This document shows, piece by piece, positions 36,063-44,226 of a stretch of DNA of 64,000 nt (position 1 is the first letter of the stretch; each line of letters starts with the position of its first letter). The stretch lies in NCBI RefSeq assembly GCF_024700075.1, contig NZ_JAJONE010000001.1:4425001-4489000 (forward strand), read 5' to 3'. The DNA comes from Hymenobacter sp. J193. GTDB lineage: Bacteria; Bacteroidota; Bacteroidia; Cytophagales; Hymenobacteraceae. Made by a program: the position numbers and the translations under genes. A model generated the notes under the pieces. That model did no database searches and was not told the origin of the DNA. It was given only the letters and a program-made list of their open reading frames with translations.

Positions 36063-36140
36063 TCGGTTATTGGTTGAGTTGGAAGAACGTCATGCTGTGC
36101 TTATCAAAACATCTGGCGTGCTGACGTTGCTAATGTAGCT

Positions 36141-36235
36141 GTCATGCTGAGCAGAGCCGAAGCATCTCTACCTCTGGCTAATCAATCGGCATTGCAACGA
36201 AGCGGGAGAGATGCTTCGGCTGCGCTCAGCATGAC
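36141..36235. repeat. Intergenic palindromic repeat, family 1 (copy 6)
   Basis: 95-bp hairpin with GTCATGCTGAGC ends between the small dehydrogenase subunit gene and the Gfo/Idh gene. Confidence 0.85.
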
Positions 36236-36253
36236 GTTCTAATTCTTGGAAAA

Positions 36254-36868
36254 TCAGGTCGTAGCCCAGGCCCGGTCGCCTTTTTTGTAGGGCACGCAGC
36301 CATCGTACTTGCCGGGGACGGGCAGGTAGCGTAGGGCTTTGGTGGCGCCTACTTCGGAGGTGAAATAGCCCAGCAGCGTCAGTTCCTTGATCATGCGGAA
36401 ATAGTGGTTGGGCGCTTCCGGCTTCTTTGTTTTGGCGTAGTTTTTCTGCTCGGCATCCAGGGCCGTGAGCAGGGCCGTGCGCTGGGCAGCATCCAGGGCC
36501 AGGAAGCCCTTGGTGTACTTCTGCTTGGCCGCCTCTTCAAGCTTGGTCAGGCCTTGTTTGAACACCTGCTGGTCGTCGGGCCGGTAACAGTCGCGCACCA
36601 TCACGGCCATGAAGCCGCCCACGTCGGCGGCTTTCGCGCCGGGTGATTTGGTAGCGGGCAAAATGGTGTCGCCTACCTCGTTCAGGTAGGCCACCTGCTC
36701 GGCGTTGAGCACGGCCGGCAGCTCTTTGGGCGCGGCCGCCGTGGGTTTCTTCGTCTTGGTTTTTTCCTCGCTGGGGGAGGAGCAGCTGCTCAGGAAATAG
36801 TCGCCCCCGATAACGGCTCCGCCCATCAGCAAAGCTACGCGGGCCAGGGCATCACGTCGGTTCATCAT
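36254..36868 (-). CDS. Gluconate 2-dehydrogenase subunit 3-like protein (small subunit of the GMC dehydrogenase)
   Basis: 204 residues. The N terminus has NRRDALARVALLMGG, a Tat-like signal, followed by a lipobox-like FLSSCSS. Two ATGs (36868 and 36865) are possible starts. The mature part has LNAEQVAYLNEVGDTILPAT and GAKAADVGGFMAVMVRDCYR, typical of the gluconate dehydrogenase subunit 3 family, which escorts the flavin subunit through the Tat pathway. Its start lies 12 bp after the GMC gene, so the two are cotranscribed and likely form a complex. The end has FTSEVGATKALRYLPVPGKY, conserved in this family. Confidence 0.9.
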   Translation of the reverse strand: MMNRRDALARVALLMGGAVIGGDYFLSSCSSPSEEKTKTKKPTAAAPKELPAVLNAEQVAYLNEVGDTILPATKSPGAKAADVGGFMAVMVRDCYRPDDQQVFKQGLTKLEEAAKQKYTKGFLALDAAQRTALLTALDAEQKNYAKTKKPEAPNHYFRMIKELTLLGYFTSEVGATKALRYLPVPGKYDGCVPYKKGDRAWATT

Positions 36869-36880
36869 CGTCAGGAAGGG

Positions 36881-38557
36881 TTAGATGTTTTGTTTTTTCA
36901 GCTCGCCCACGGCGTGGTCCACGGCGCGGGCCGTGAGAGCCAGGTAAGTGAGGGAAGGGTTCTGGCAGGCCGAGGACGTCATGCAGGCGCCGTCGGTGAC
37001 GTAGACGTTGGGGGCATCCCACACCTGGTTGTGCGCGTTCAGCACCGAGGTTTTCGGGTCGCGGCCCATGCGGGCGGTGCCCATTTCGTGGATGCCGCCG
37101 CCCAGGTTGTAGCCGTTGTTGTAGGTGCGCACGTTTTTCAGGCCCGCCTTTTCCAGCATTTCCTGGCCGTCCTGCATCATGTCGATGCGCATTTTCTGCT
37201 CGTTTTCCCGGATGGTGGCGTCGATGGCCAACACGGGCAGGCCCCACTTGTCTTTCTTGGTTTTGTCGAGGAAGGCGCGGTTGTCGTGGTAGGGCAGGGT
37301 TTCGCCGAAAGCGCCCAGCCCCATCGTCCAGCCGCCGGGTTCCGACAGCGCATCCTTGAAGTCGCCGCCGATGCTCATTTCGGCAATGTCGCGGCTCCAG
37401 CCTTCCCGGCCGGCGCCGCCCTGGTAGCCGAAGCCCCGGATATAGTCGCGCTTGTCGCCGAACAGATTGCGGAAGCGCGGCACGTAGATGCCGTTGGCGC
37501 GGCGGCCGTACACGTATTTGTCCTCGTAGCCGGGCATGTCGCCGTAGGCGCCCACCCGGAAGTGGTGGTCCATCAGGTTGTGGCCCAGCTCCCCGCTGCT
37601 GCTGCCCAGGCCCTCGGGCCACACGTCGGTGGCCGAGTTCATCAGCACCCAGGCCGAGTTCAGCGTGGAGGCATTCAGGAACACGATTTTGGCGTAGTAC
37701 TCGTAGGTCTGGTTGGTTTCCGCGTCCAGCACTTCCACGCCCTTGGCCCGCTTGGTGTCCTTGTCGTAGAGGATTTTGGTAACGATGGAAAACGGCCGCA
37801 GCGTGAGGTTGCCCGTGGCCATAGCCGCCGGCAGGGTAGCCGACTGGGTGCTGAAGTAGGCCCCGAACGGGCAGCCCAGCCAGCACTTGTTGCGGTACTG
37901 GCAGTTCACACGGTTGTTGTGCGGCTTGGTGATGTTGGCCGTGCGCCCAATCACCATGTGGCGGTCCTTGTAGTGCTTGCGGATGCGGGCGGCCACGTCT
38001 TTTTCCACGCAGTTCATTTCCATGGGCGGCATAAAGTCGCCGTCGGGGAGCTGGGGCAGGCCGTCCCGGTTGCCGCTGATGCCCGCAAACTTCTCGGCGT
38101 GGCTGTACCAGGGGGCCAGCTCCTTGTAGCGGATGGGCCAGTCCACAGCAATGCCGTCCTTGGCGTTGGCCTCGAAATCGTACTCACTCCAGCGGTAGCT
38201 CTGGCGCCCCCACATCAGGGAGCGGCCGCCCACCTGGTAGCCCCGGAACCAGTCGAAAGGCTTCACCTCCACGTAGGGGCTTTCCTTCTCGTTCGCCCAG
38301 AAATCCAGGTTGCTTTCGTTGAGGGTATAGTCGCGGCTCAGCACCGGGTAGTCCTTCACCATCTGCTCGGTTTTGCCGCCGCGGTGGGCAAACTCCCAAG
38401 GGTTCTTATTGGCATTCACGTAGTCCTTGATGTGCTCTACGTTGCGGCCCCGCTCCAGCATGATGGTTTTCAGGCCTTTCTCGGTCAGCTCCTTGGCAGC
38501 CATGCCGCCCGAAATACCGGACCCGATGACGATGGCGTCATAGGTGTTCTTTTCCAT
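36881..38557 (-). CDS. GMC-family FAD oxidoreductase, putative glucoside 3-dehydrogenase catalytic subunit
   Basis: 558 residues. FAD-binding loop DAIVIGSGISGGMAAKEL (residues 7-24) with the acidic ERGRN at about 35. Signature GGRSLMWGRQSYRW follows near 110, then a cysteine-bearing CQYRNKCWLGCPFGAYF, as found in the gluconate/glucoside dehydrogenase branch. The C-terminal part has GGGIHEMGTARMG, VYVTDGACMTSS and CQNPSLTYLALTARA, where the active-site His/Asn normally sits. It has no export signal of its own and probably travels with the Tat-targeted small subunit. With the cytochrome c it would oxidise the C3 hydroxyl of glycosides in the periplasm. Other polyol substrates cannot be excluded. 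Confidence 0.92.
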   Translation of the reverse strand: MEKNTYDAIVIGSGISGGMAAKELTEKGLKTIMLERGRNVEHIKDYVNANKNPWEFAHRGGKTEQMVKDYPVLSRDYTLNESNLDFWANEKESPYVEVKPFDWFRGYQVGGRSLMWGRQSYRWSEYDFEANAKDGIAVDWPIRYKELAPWYSHAEKFAGISGNRDGLPQLPDGDFMPPMEMNCVEKDVAARIRKHYKDRHMVIGRTANITKPHNNRVNCQYRNKCWLGCPFGAYFSTQSATLPAAMATGNLTLRPFSIVTKILYDKDTKRAKGVEVLDAETNQTYEYYAKIVFLNASTLNSAWVLMNSATDVWPEGLGSSSGELGHNLMDHHFRVGAYGDMPGYEDKYVYGRRANGIYVPRFRNLFGDKRDYIRGFGYQGGAGREGWSRDIAEMSIGGDFKDALSEPGGWTMGLGAFGETLPYHDNRAFLDKTKKDKWGLPVLAIDATIRENEQKMRIDMMQDGQEMLEKAGLKNVRTYNNGYNLGGGIHEMGTARMGRDPKTSVLNAHNQVWDAPNVYVTDGACMTSSACQNPSLTYLALTARAVDHAVGELKKQNI

Positions 38558-38628
38558 AAGAAATGGGTGGGAAGAGTGTCAGTTGTGGTTTGCTGGCTGT
38601 CATTTAGGTGTCAACCGGCCACCAAAAA

Positions 38629-39513
38629 CTAGATGAGGTTGCGCTTGATGTGCGTGATGCTCTGCTGGATGCTGTCGAAGGGCGAGCCGGGGGTTTGGTC
38701 CTGCTCCACGAAGAAGTGCTTGAGGCCCGCCAGCTTGGCCTGGGCGAAGATGCGCTTGAAGTCGATGCTGCCGTTGCCCACTTCGGTGAAGTTTTGCTGG
38801 GGCGTCTTGTCCATGTCCTTCACGTGCCAGAGCGGGAAGCGGCCGGGGTTCTGCTTGAACAGCTCCACCGGGTCGTGGCCGGCCTTGGTGGCCCAGTAGA
38901 GGTCCAGCTCCATCTGCACCAGGTTCTTGTCGGTTTCCTTGAGCAGCACGTCGTAAGGCAGCTGCCCGTTCTGGGCTGCAAACTCGAAGTCGTGGTTGTG
39001 GTAAGCCATCTGAATACCGGCCTTCTTGCACCGTTCGCCGGCCTTGTTCAGACGCTCAGCCAGCAGCTTGTAGTGGTCGAGGTTGCCGCGCTCCGACTCG
39101 GTCAGCCAAGCGCACACCATGTACTTGATGCCGACCTGGGCGGCATCGTCCACGGCCTTGTCCCAGCCGTGCAGGATGGTGCCTTGGGTGGGCTGGCCGT
39201 TGTTTTCCTGCTCCCCCAGCAGGTAGTGGCTGCTGGGCATCTTCAGGCCGTTCTGCTTGAGCACCTTGGCGAAAGCAGCCGGCTCCATGCCGTAGAATTT
39301 CTGGTTGCCCGTGTAGGTGGCGCCTTCCATACAGGTGTAGCCCAGCTTAGCCACCCGGGCCAGCGTACCGGCCGCATCCTGCTGCATGGCGTCACGCACC
39401 GTGTAGAGCTGCAGACCAATACTTTTTTTCGAGGAAGCCAGTAGCTCCGGGCTGAGCAGGACGCCCGCGGAGAACAGCGCGGCGGACTTAACAAATGTGC
39501 GGCGGGAATTCAT
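38629..39513 (-). CDS. TIM-barrel sugar isomerase/epimerase-like protein, exported
   Basis: 294 residues with a Tat-type N terminus (NSRRTFVKSAALFSAGVLL). The barrel shows IGLQLYTVRDAM, MAYHNHDFEF, LVQMELDLYWATKAGHD and FPLWHVKDMD, the metal-site motifs of the xylose isomerase-like/AP-endonuclease-2 family. It is the first gene after the regulator in the cluster and is followed 71 bp later by the GMC dehydrogenase. Periplasmic members of this family occur in clusters for 3-keto-glycosides, some as hydrolases or lyases. Its exact reaction here is open. Confidence 0.88.
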   Translation of the reverse strand: MNSRRTFVKSAALFSAGVLLSPELLASSKKSIGLQLYTVRDAMQQDAAGTLARVAKLGYTCMEGATYTGNQKFYGMEPAAFAKVLKQNGLKMPSSHYLLGEQENNGQPTQGTILHGWDKAVDDAAQVGIKYMVCAWLTESERGNLDHYKLLAERLNKAGERCKKAGIQMAYHNHDFEFAAQNGQLPYDVLLKETDKNLVQMELDLYWATKAGHDPVELFKQNPGRFPLWHVKDMDKTPQQNFTEVGNGSIDFKRIFAQAKLAGLKHFFVEQDQTPGSPFDSIQQSITHIKRNLI

Positions 39514-39703
39514 GCGGCAGATTTAGGGAAGAGTGGAAGCCAAAGCTCCATTTCTCCGGTTCCGCGCTTATGCAGCAATTACCCCGCACGTGTGCATACT
39601 CAACAACAGGAGTAATATAACTGATAGACAGATGTTTAAATTTATATTATCGGCTGAAAATAGACCTTTTCTATCAGTTTTTGAACGCCTGGCACACAAT
39701 TTT

Positions 39704-42571
39704 TCAAGCAGAATCAGCCAAATGACGCGCCCGAAACTCGGAGGGAGACACCTGGTAGCGGGCCTTGAAGCTGTTGGAGAAATACGAGTGCGAGGTATAG
39801 CCCACCTCGTAGGCCACGGCCGTAATCGTGAGTTTGTCGTTGAGCAGCAGTTCGCGGGCTTTGCGCAGGCGTACCAGCTGGATGTAGTCGGTTACGCTGG
39901 TGCCCAGCACGGCTTTCACCTTGCGGTAGAGCTGGGTGCGCGAGAAACCCAGAGCCTGGGCCAGCTCCTCCACGGTCAGGTCGGTACGCGTCAGGTCAGC
40001 TTCTATCTGAGCCGTTAGAGCCTGCAGAAAAGCCTGGTCGGGGTCGGGCGCGGCCACATCGGGTGTGGCTTGGGCGGCGGCCCCCAGCTGCCGACGCGTG
40101 TGCTCGTGCTGGCGGGCGCGGTTGGCCAGCAGGGTATGAATGCTTTCGAGCAGGAACGTGGGGTTGAAGGGCTTGGTCAGGTACACGTCGGCCCCGGCCT
40201 GCACGCCTTCCACCTGCTGCTCGGGGGCGGTGCGGGCGGTGAGCAGAATAACCGGCACGTGTGAGGTGTGCCAGTCGGCCCGCAGCTGGGCCACTACCTC
40301 CAGTCCGCTCAGGCCGGGCATCATCACGTCGCACACAATCAGATCCGGAATCAGCTCCTTAGCTAGCTGCAGGCCGGTGCTGCCATCGGTGGCCGTCTGC
40401 ACCCGGAAGTGGGGGCGCAGCTTGCGGGCCACAAACTCGTTCACGTCGGCATTGTCCTCAATCACCAGCACCAGCGGCTCCTGCCCGGCGGCGGCTTCGG
40501 CAGTCAGGTCTTCGACGGGGAAAGCCCGCGGCTCGTCTAGGGCCAGCGCTTCGGGCGGGGCGGCCGTGGTGCGTAGGGCCGCCGGCAGCTCGCGCGGGAG
40601 CGTGACAATGAACGTGCTGCCCTGACCCAACTGGCTGCTGAATGTGAGGTTGCCCTGGTGCAGGCGCACCAGTCCCTGGGCCAGGGCCAGCCCCATGCCC
40701 GAGCCTTTGGCCGTGGCGGGCTGCTCGCCCTGGTAAAACCACTCGAAGATGTGCGGGCTGTCCTGGGGCCGGATGCCGCGGCCGGTGTCGGCTACCTCCA
40801 CCTGCAAGCTGTGGCCATCAGCAGCGGGCCGCACGCGCACCGTTATCTGCCCACCGGCAGGCGTATATTTCAGGGCGTTGGAGAGCAGGTTGAAAAAGAC
40901 TTTGTCCAGCACGTTGCGGTCGAGCCAGCCTGGCAGCTGCGGCACGGCGGGTTGAAACAGCAGCGCTACCTGCTGCACCCGCGCTGCCGGCTCAAACGTT
41001 TCGACCAGTTCCCGCACGAAGGCCACCAGGTCGTCTTCCCGCGCCTGCACGGCCATCTTGCCTACTTCAATCTTGCGGAAGTCCAGCAGCTGGTTGACCA
41101 GCTGCAGCAGGCGTTGGGTATTGCGGCGCACTAAACCCAGGTCGTGGCGGTGGGAGGGCAGGAGGGCGCCGCCGTGGCGGCCGGTCAGCATTTCCTCCAC
41201 CGGGCCCATAATAAGGGTGAGCGGGGTACGCAGCTCGTGGGAGAAGTTGGTGAAAAAGCGCAGCTTAGCCTCGGTTTCTACCCGCGCCTGCTCGGCCAGC
41301 TCCGCAATCTGGTTGCGCTGAGCCCTGATTTCCTCGTTCTGGGTGCTGAGCTGCCGGTTGATGACGTCGTTGGCCTCATTCTGCCGCACCAACTCCCGGT
41401 TGATGACGTCGTTGGCCTCGTTCTGCCGGGCCAGCTCCTGGTTGATGCGCCGGTTGCTGCGGGCGGCCCGCCAGGCGCTGGCGCCCAGCACCAGGGCCGC
41501 CAGCAGCGTGGCCAGCAGTCCATACAGTGCCGTGCGCTGATTGGTGTAGGTGGCCTGCAAGGTGCGCAGCAGCTGCTGTTGCTGCTCAATGCCGGCTTGC
41601 TGACTGGCCACTTTGGTGGCCTGCTGCTGCAAAGTCAGCACATTCACCGAGTCGATAACGATGGTGCCCAGGATGTTTTCCCGCTCGTAGGCCTGGTGGT
41701 AAAGAATCTTCAAAGCCACGCGTATGGCTTCCTCCCCGCCGGGTGAGTAAAATAAAGAAGCCGTAGCGCGGCCCTGCTGCACCATTTCCATGCCATTGCC
41801 CGGCCCCGGCAGCCCATCCACCCCAATGATGCGGATATCCTTTCGGCCCAGCCGCCGGCATACCTCGTAGGCGCCCTGGGCCATCAGGTCGCTGTGGGCG
41901 AAAATCAGGTTGGTTTCGGGGTATGTCTGCAACAGTCTGGTGAGGGCCGGCTGCAGGGAAGTTGCGCCCCAGTCGCCTACTACTTCGCCCACTACGCGCA
42001 TTTCCGGGTACGCCCGCAGGGCTTGCGCAAAGCCCCGGTGGCGCTCCGCCGTAACGGAAGAAGGTGAGCCCAAAATTTCCACTATACGGCCGCGCTGCTG
42101 CAACCGCAGCGCCGCGTAGCGGGCAGCGGCGGCGCCCACCCCGGCATTGTCGCCGCCCACGTAGGCCGCGTAGTGCGGGGAGGTGGTGTGGCGGTCCAGC
42201 AGAATCACGGGCACCCCGCGCCGGTAAGCTTCCTCAATGGCCGACGACAGGGCGTGTTCCTCGTTGGGCGCTACCACGAGCACATCGGCCCCGGCATCGA
42301 GCAAGTCATGTACCTGCTGCTGCTGCTGGCGGCTGTTGCCCTGGGCGTCGCGCGTCAGAAACTGAATTTCGGGGTGAAATGACACTTCCCGCTTCATGCC
42401 GGCCAGCATGGCCTCGCGCCAGTCGCCGGTACTCACGCTCTGCGAAAACCCGATGCGGTACGTTGGCGGTGGAGTGGGGGCGCAGGCGGCCAACGAGCCC
42501 AGCAGGCTCACCAGCACCAGGAGTCGACGTAAGCAGCTAGGGTAAAGCAAGCGGAGAGTAGTTGATACCAA
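39704..42571 (-). CDS. Hybrid two-component system: sugar-binding sensor, histidine kinase, response regulator and AraC domain
   Basis: 955 residues. No ATG fits; the start is probably TTG at 42571, since the frame is closed seven codons further up. A signal with LGSLAACAP near residue 30 suggests a lipoprotein-like or anchored N terminus. Then come a periplasmic binding protein domain of the ribose/LacI type (about 38-330: YRIGFSQSVSTGDWREAM, VILLDRHT, IRIIGVDGLP), a membrane span (about 347-367), a coiled-coil helix with a 14-residue repeat, HisKA (FFTNFSHELRTPL, near 443), HATPase (ALKYTPAGG, GSGMGLAL), receiver (LIVCDVMMPGLSGLE, phospho-Asp near 745) and an AraC helix-turn-helix at the end. 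It should sense a sugar in the periplasm and activate the adjacent catabolic cluster. Confidence 0.95.
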   Translation of the reverse strand: MVSTTLRLLYPSCLRRLLVLVSLLGSLAACAPTPPPTYRIGFSQSVSTGDWREAMLAGMKREVSFHPEIQFLTRDAQGNSRQQQQQVHDLLDAGADVLVVAPNEEHALSSAIEEAYRRGVPVILLDRHTTSPHYAAYVGGDNAGVGAAAARYAALRLQQRGRIVEILGSPSSVTAERHRGFAQALRAYPEMRVVGEVVGDWGATSLQPALTRLLQTYPETNLIFAHSDLMAQGAYEVCRRLGRKDIRIIGVDGLPGPGNGMEMVQQGRATASLFYSPGGEEAIRVALKILYHQAYERENILGTIVIDSVNVLTLQQQATKVASQQAGIEQQQQLLRTLQATYTNQRTALYGLLATLLAALVLGASAWRAARSNRRINQELARQNEANDVINRELVRQNEANDVINRQLSTQNEEIRAQRNQIAELAEQARVETEAKLRFFTNFSHELRTPLTLIMGPVEEMLTGRHGGALLPSHRHDLGLVRRNTQRLLQLVNQLLDFRKIEVGKMAVQAREDDLVAFVRELVETFEPAARVQQVALLFQPAVPQLPGWLDRNVLDKVFFNLLSNALKYTPAGGQITVRVRPAADGHSLQVEVADTGRGIRPQDSPHIFEWFYQGEQPATAKGSGMGLALAQGLVRLHQGNLTFSSQLGQGSTFIVTLPRELPAALRTTAAPPEALALDEPRAFPVEDLTAEAAAGQEPLVLVIEDNADVNEFVARKLRPHFRVQTATDGSTGLQLAKELIPDLIVCDVMMPGLSGLEVVAQLRADWHTSHVPVILLTARTAPEQQVEGVQAGADVYLTKPFNPTFLLESIHTLLANRARQHEHTRRQLGAAAQATPDVAAPDPDQAFLQALTAQIEADLTRTDLTVEELAQALGFSRTQLYRKVKAVLGTSVTDYIQLVRLRKARELLLNDKLTITAVAYEVGYTSHSYFSNSFKARYQVSPSEFRARHLADSA

Positions 42572-42896
42572 TAGCCGCGCGCTGATGTGGGGCTACCTCA
42601 TCACCAAAGATAGGAAAAAGCCGAGGGGCGGGGTAAAGCGCCGTTTTTCGGTTTTCTGATCATGTATCTTGGCACCGTACAGATACATTGGAGCCACTTT
42701 AGCAGACAGCACTCATTCTGCTGGCTTCTCAGCGCTATCAATCAATTAGTCGCACGAACTGTACTTAGCTGATTGAACTCAGACTAGATAGCATAAGTGT
42801 TTTGCGAGCTTACCGACACCCAATAAGTAGCAGTTCACTGAAATGAGGGTAATTCTAACTGCTCACAGCCGGTAGTTCTACCTCTGCTTCTTACTT
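42572..42896. other. 325-bp gap without genes
   Basis: Lies between the hybrid regulator and the ankyrin gene; both genes are transcribed leftwards, so it is the promoter region of the regulator and the 3' region of the ankyrin gene. I see no RNA gene, clear repeat or terminator in it. Confidence 0.5.
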
Positions 42897-44186
42897 TTAT
42901 TTCACCAAGGCGATAAGGTCAGGGAATGGTTTGTCTTTGACATAATCGACTGCTGAGCGCCCTGATTTATCTTTTATATCGGTGCGCCCACCCTGCTCCA
43001 TTAAGTATTCAATAGCATCGTAGCACGCCTCATCATTAGCGGGACCTGAATCGTTGACCTGCGCTTCCTGAGCTATATATATGATGGGCGTAAGGCCCTC
43101 CTTATCCTGGACATTCACTTGGCTCCCCTTCTCCACTAAAAATTTGATTTTATCCAACTTTAGGCTCCTGGCAGCGAGCATAAGGGGCGTTACGCCAGAA
43201 GCGTCATGGGCATTGACATCCATTTTCAGCTCGTTGACCACGAATCGCATGGTAAACAAGCTTTTGTTTACCGCATACATCAGCAGGGTCTGACCACTGG
43301 TATCCCTGTCTTGGATGTTGTACTTGTATTGGGAAATGAGCCAACGCAAGAAGTCTATATTCTCACTTTGTAGGGCATACATCAACACCGTACTGCCATT
43401 ATCCAGTCGGTCAGCTGGGCGAGCCCCTAGCTTTACAAAATACTCACAAAGGGCCTTATTAGCCTTCCCAGCTGCATACGAAAAGGCTGTATGCCCATCT
43501 TCTCCTCTCTTGGCAACGTCGGCTCCCTTTTGCACCAAGTAGTCAATTACCTGCTTGTGCTCGGTGAGGGCCGCCAGTGCAAGCGGGGTGGACCCACTTG
43601 CATTTGTTAAATTGACATCAGCCCCCTGCTCAACCAGCTTCTTCACCACCTGGAAGATTTGGGCTGAATTATTCGGGTAACCATGTGAGTATAGAATCGC
43701 CGTGTTCAAGGGGGTACCCATATGCTTATCCACCAGATTTACTTGAGCGCCCTTGCTAATCAAATATGCAATCATGGGCTCGTCAAGCTCTTCCACAGCA
43801 AGCAGCAATGGGGTAGTACCACTACCCACTGGCTTCGCATTCACATCGGCCCCTCTCTCCAATAGGAATTTTACCGCACTAACGCTTTTACTTTCCGTCG
43901 CATGATGAATCAATGCCTCCCCATCATCGAGGATCTTTTCGTCTGCGCCCTGGGCTATCAAATACTGCATGAGTGCTACATGGCCGCCTGCCGCGGCAGC
44001 GCCTAACAAGGACCTGCCATCAGTAGTAAGGGAATCTACCGGTCCGCCTTTCGCTATGTAGGCGCGGATGTGCTCGATATCCCCATCGAACGCGGCGTGA
44101 TGCACCTCCTTTTTGTTTTCGAAGCTGCAAGAAGCGAATAACACTGATTGTAACGCCAGAGCAACGGTTAGTAGGATATTTCGCAT
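42897..44186 (-). CDS. Ankyrin-repeat lipoprotein
   Basis: 429 residues with a lipoprotein signal (LLTVALALQSVLFASCS, cysteine at about 21). The rest is about a dozen ankyrin repeats, seen as recurring G-(T)-TPL-LA...V..L...GA-VN units, for example GTTPLLLAVEEL, GSTPLALAALTEHKQVIDYL and GVTPLMLAARSLKLDKIKFL. Ankyrin stacks bind proteins; partners are unknown. The gene is AT-richer than the catabolic cluster, which hints at recent acquisition. An IS1182-type element sits 40 bp upstream of its start and may have replaced or changed its promoter. Confidence 0.9.
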   Translation of the reverse strand: MRNILLTVALALQSVLFASCSFENKKEVHHAAFDGDIEHIRAYIAKGGPVDSLTTDGRSLLGAAAAGGHVALMQYLIAQGADEKILDDGEALIHHATESKSVSAVKFLLERGADVNAKPVGSGTTPLLLAVEELDEPMIAYLISKGAQVNLVDKHMGTPLNTAILYSHGYPNNSAQIFQVVKKLVEQGADVNLTNASGSTPLALAALTEHKQVIDYLVQKGADVAKRGEDGHTAFSYAAGKANKALCEYFVKLGARPADRLDNGSTVLMYALQSENIDFLRWLISQYKYNIQDRDTSGQTLLMYAVNKSLFTMRFVVNELKMDVNAHDASGVTPLMLAARSLKLDKIKFLVEKGSQVNVQDKEGLTPIIYIAQEAQVNDSGPANDEACYDAIEYLMEQGGRTDIKDKSGRSAVDYVKDKPFPDLIALVK

Positions 44187-44226
44187 TTAGAAATATTGGA
44201 CAGGTAACAGTATAAGATAAAGGGTG

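Noticed and set aside
36890..38632. Open frame of 580 codons on the plus strand opposite the GMC dehydrogenase
   Set aside because: A composition shadow of a GC-rich gene: low-complexity Val/Ala/Gly/His-rich protein with no motif, while the minus strand encodes a clear oxidoreductase.
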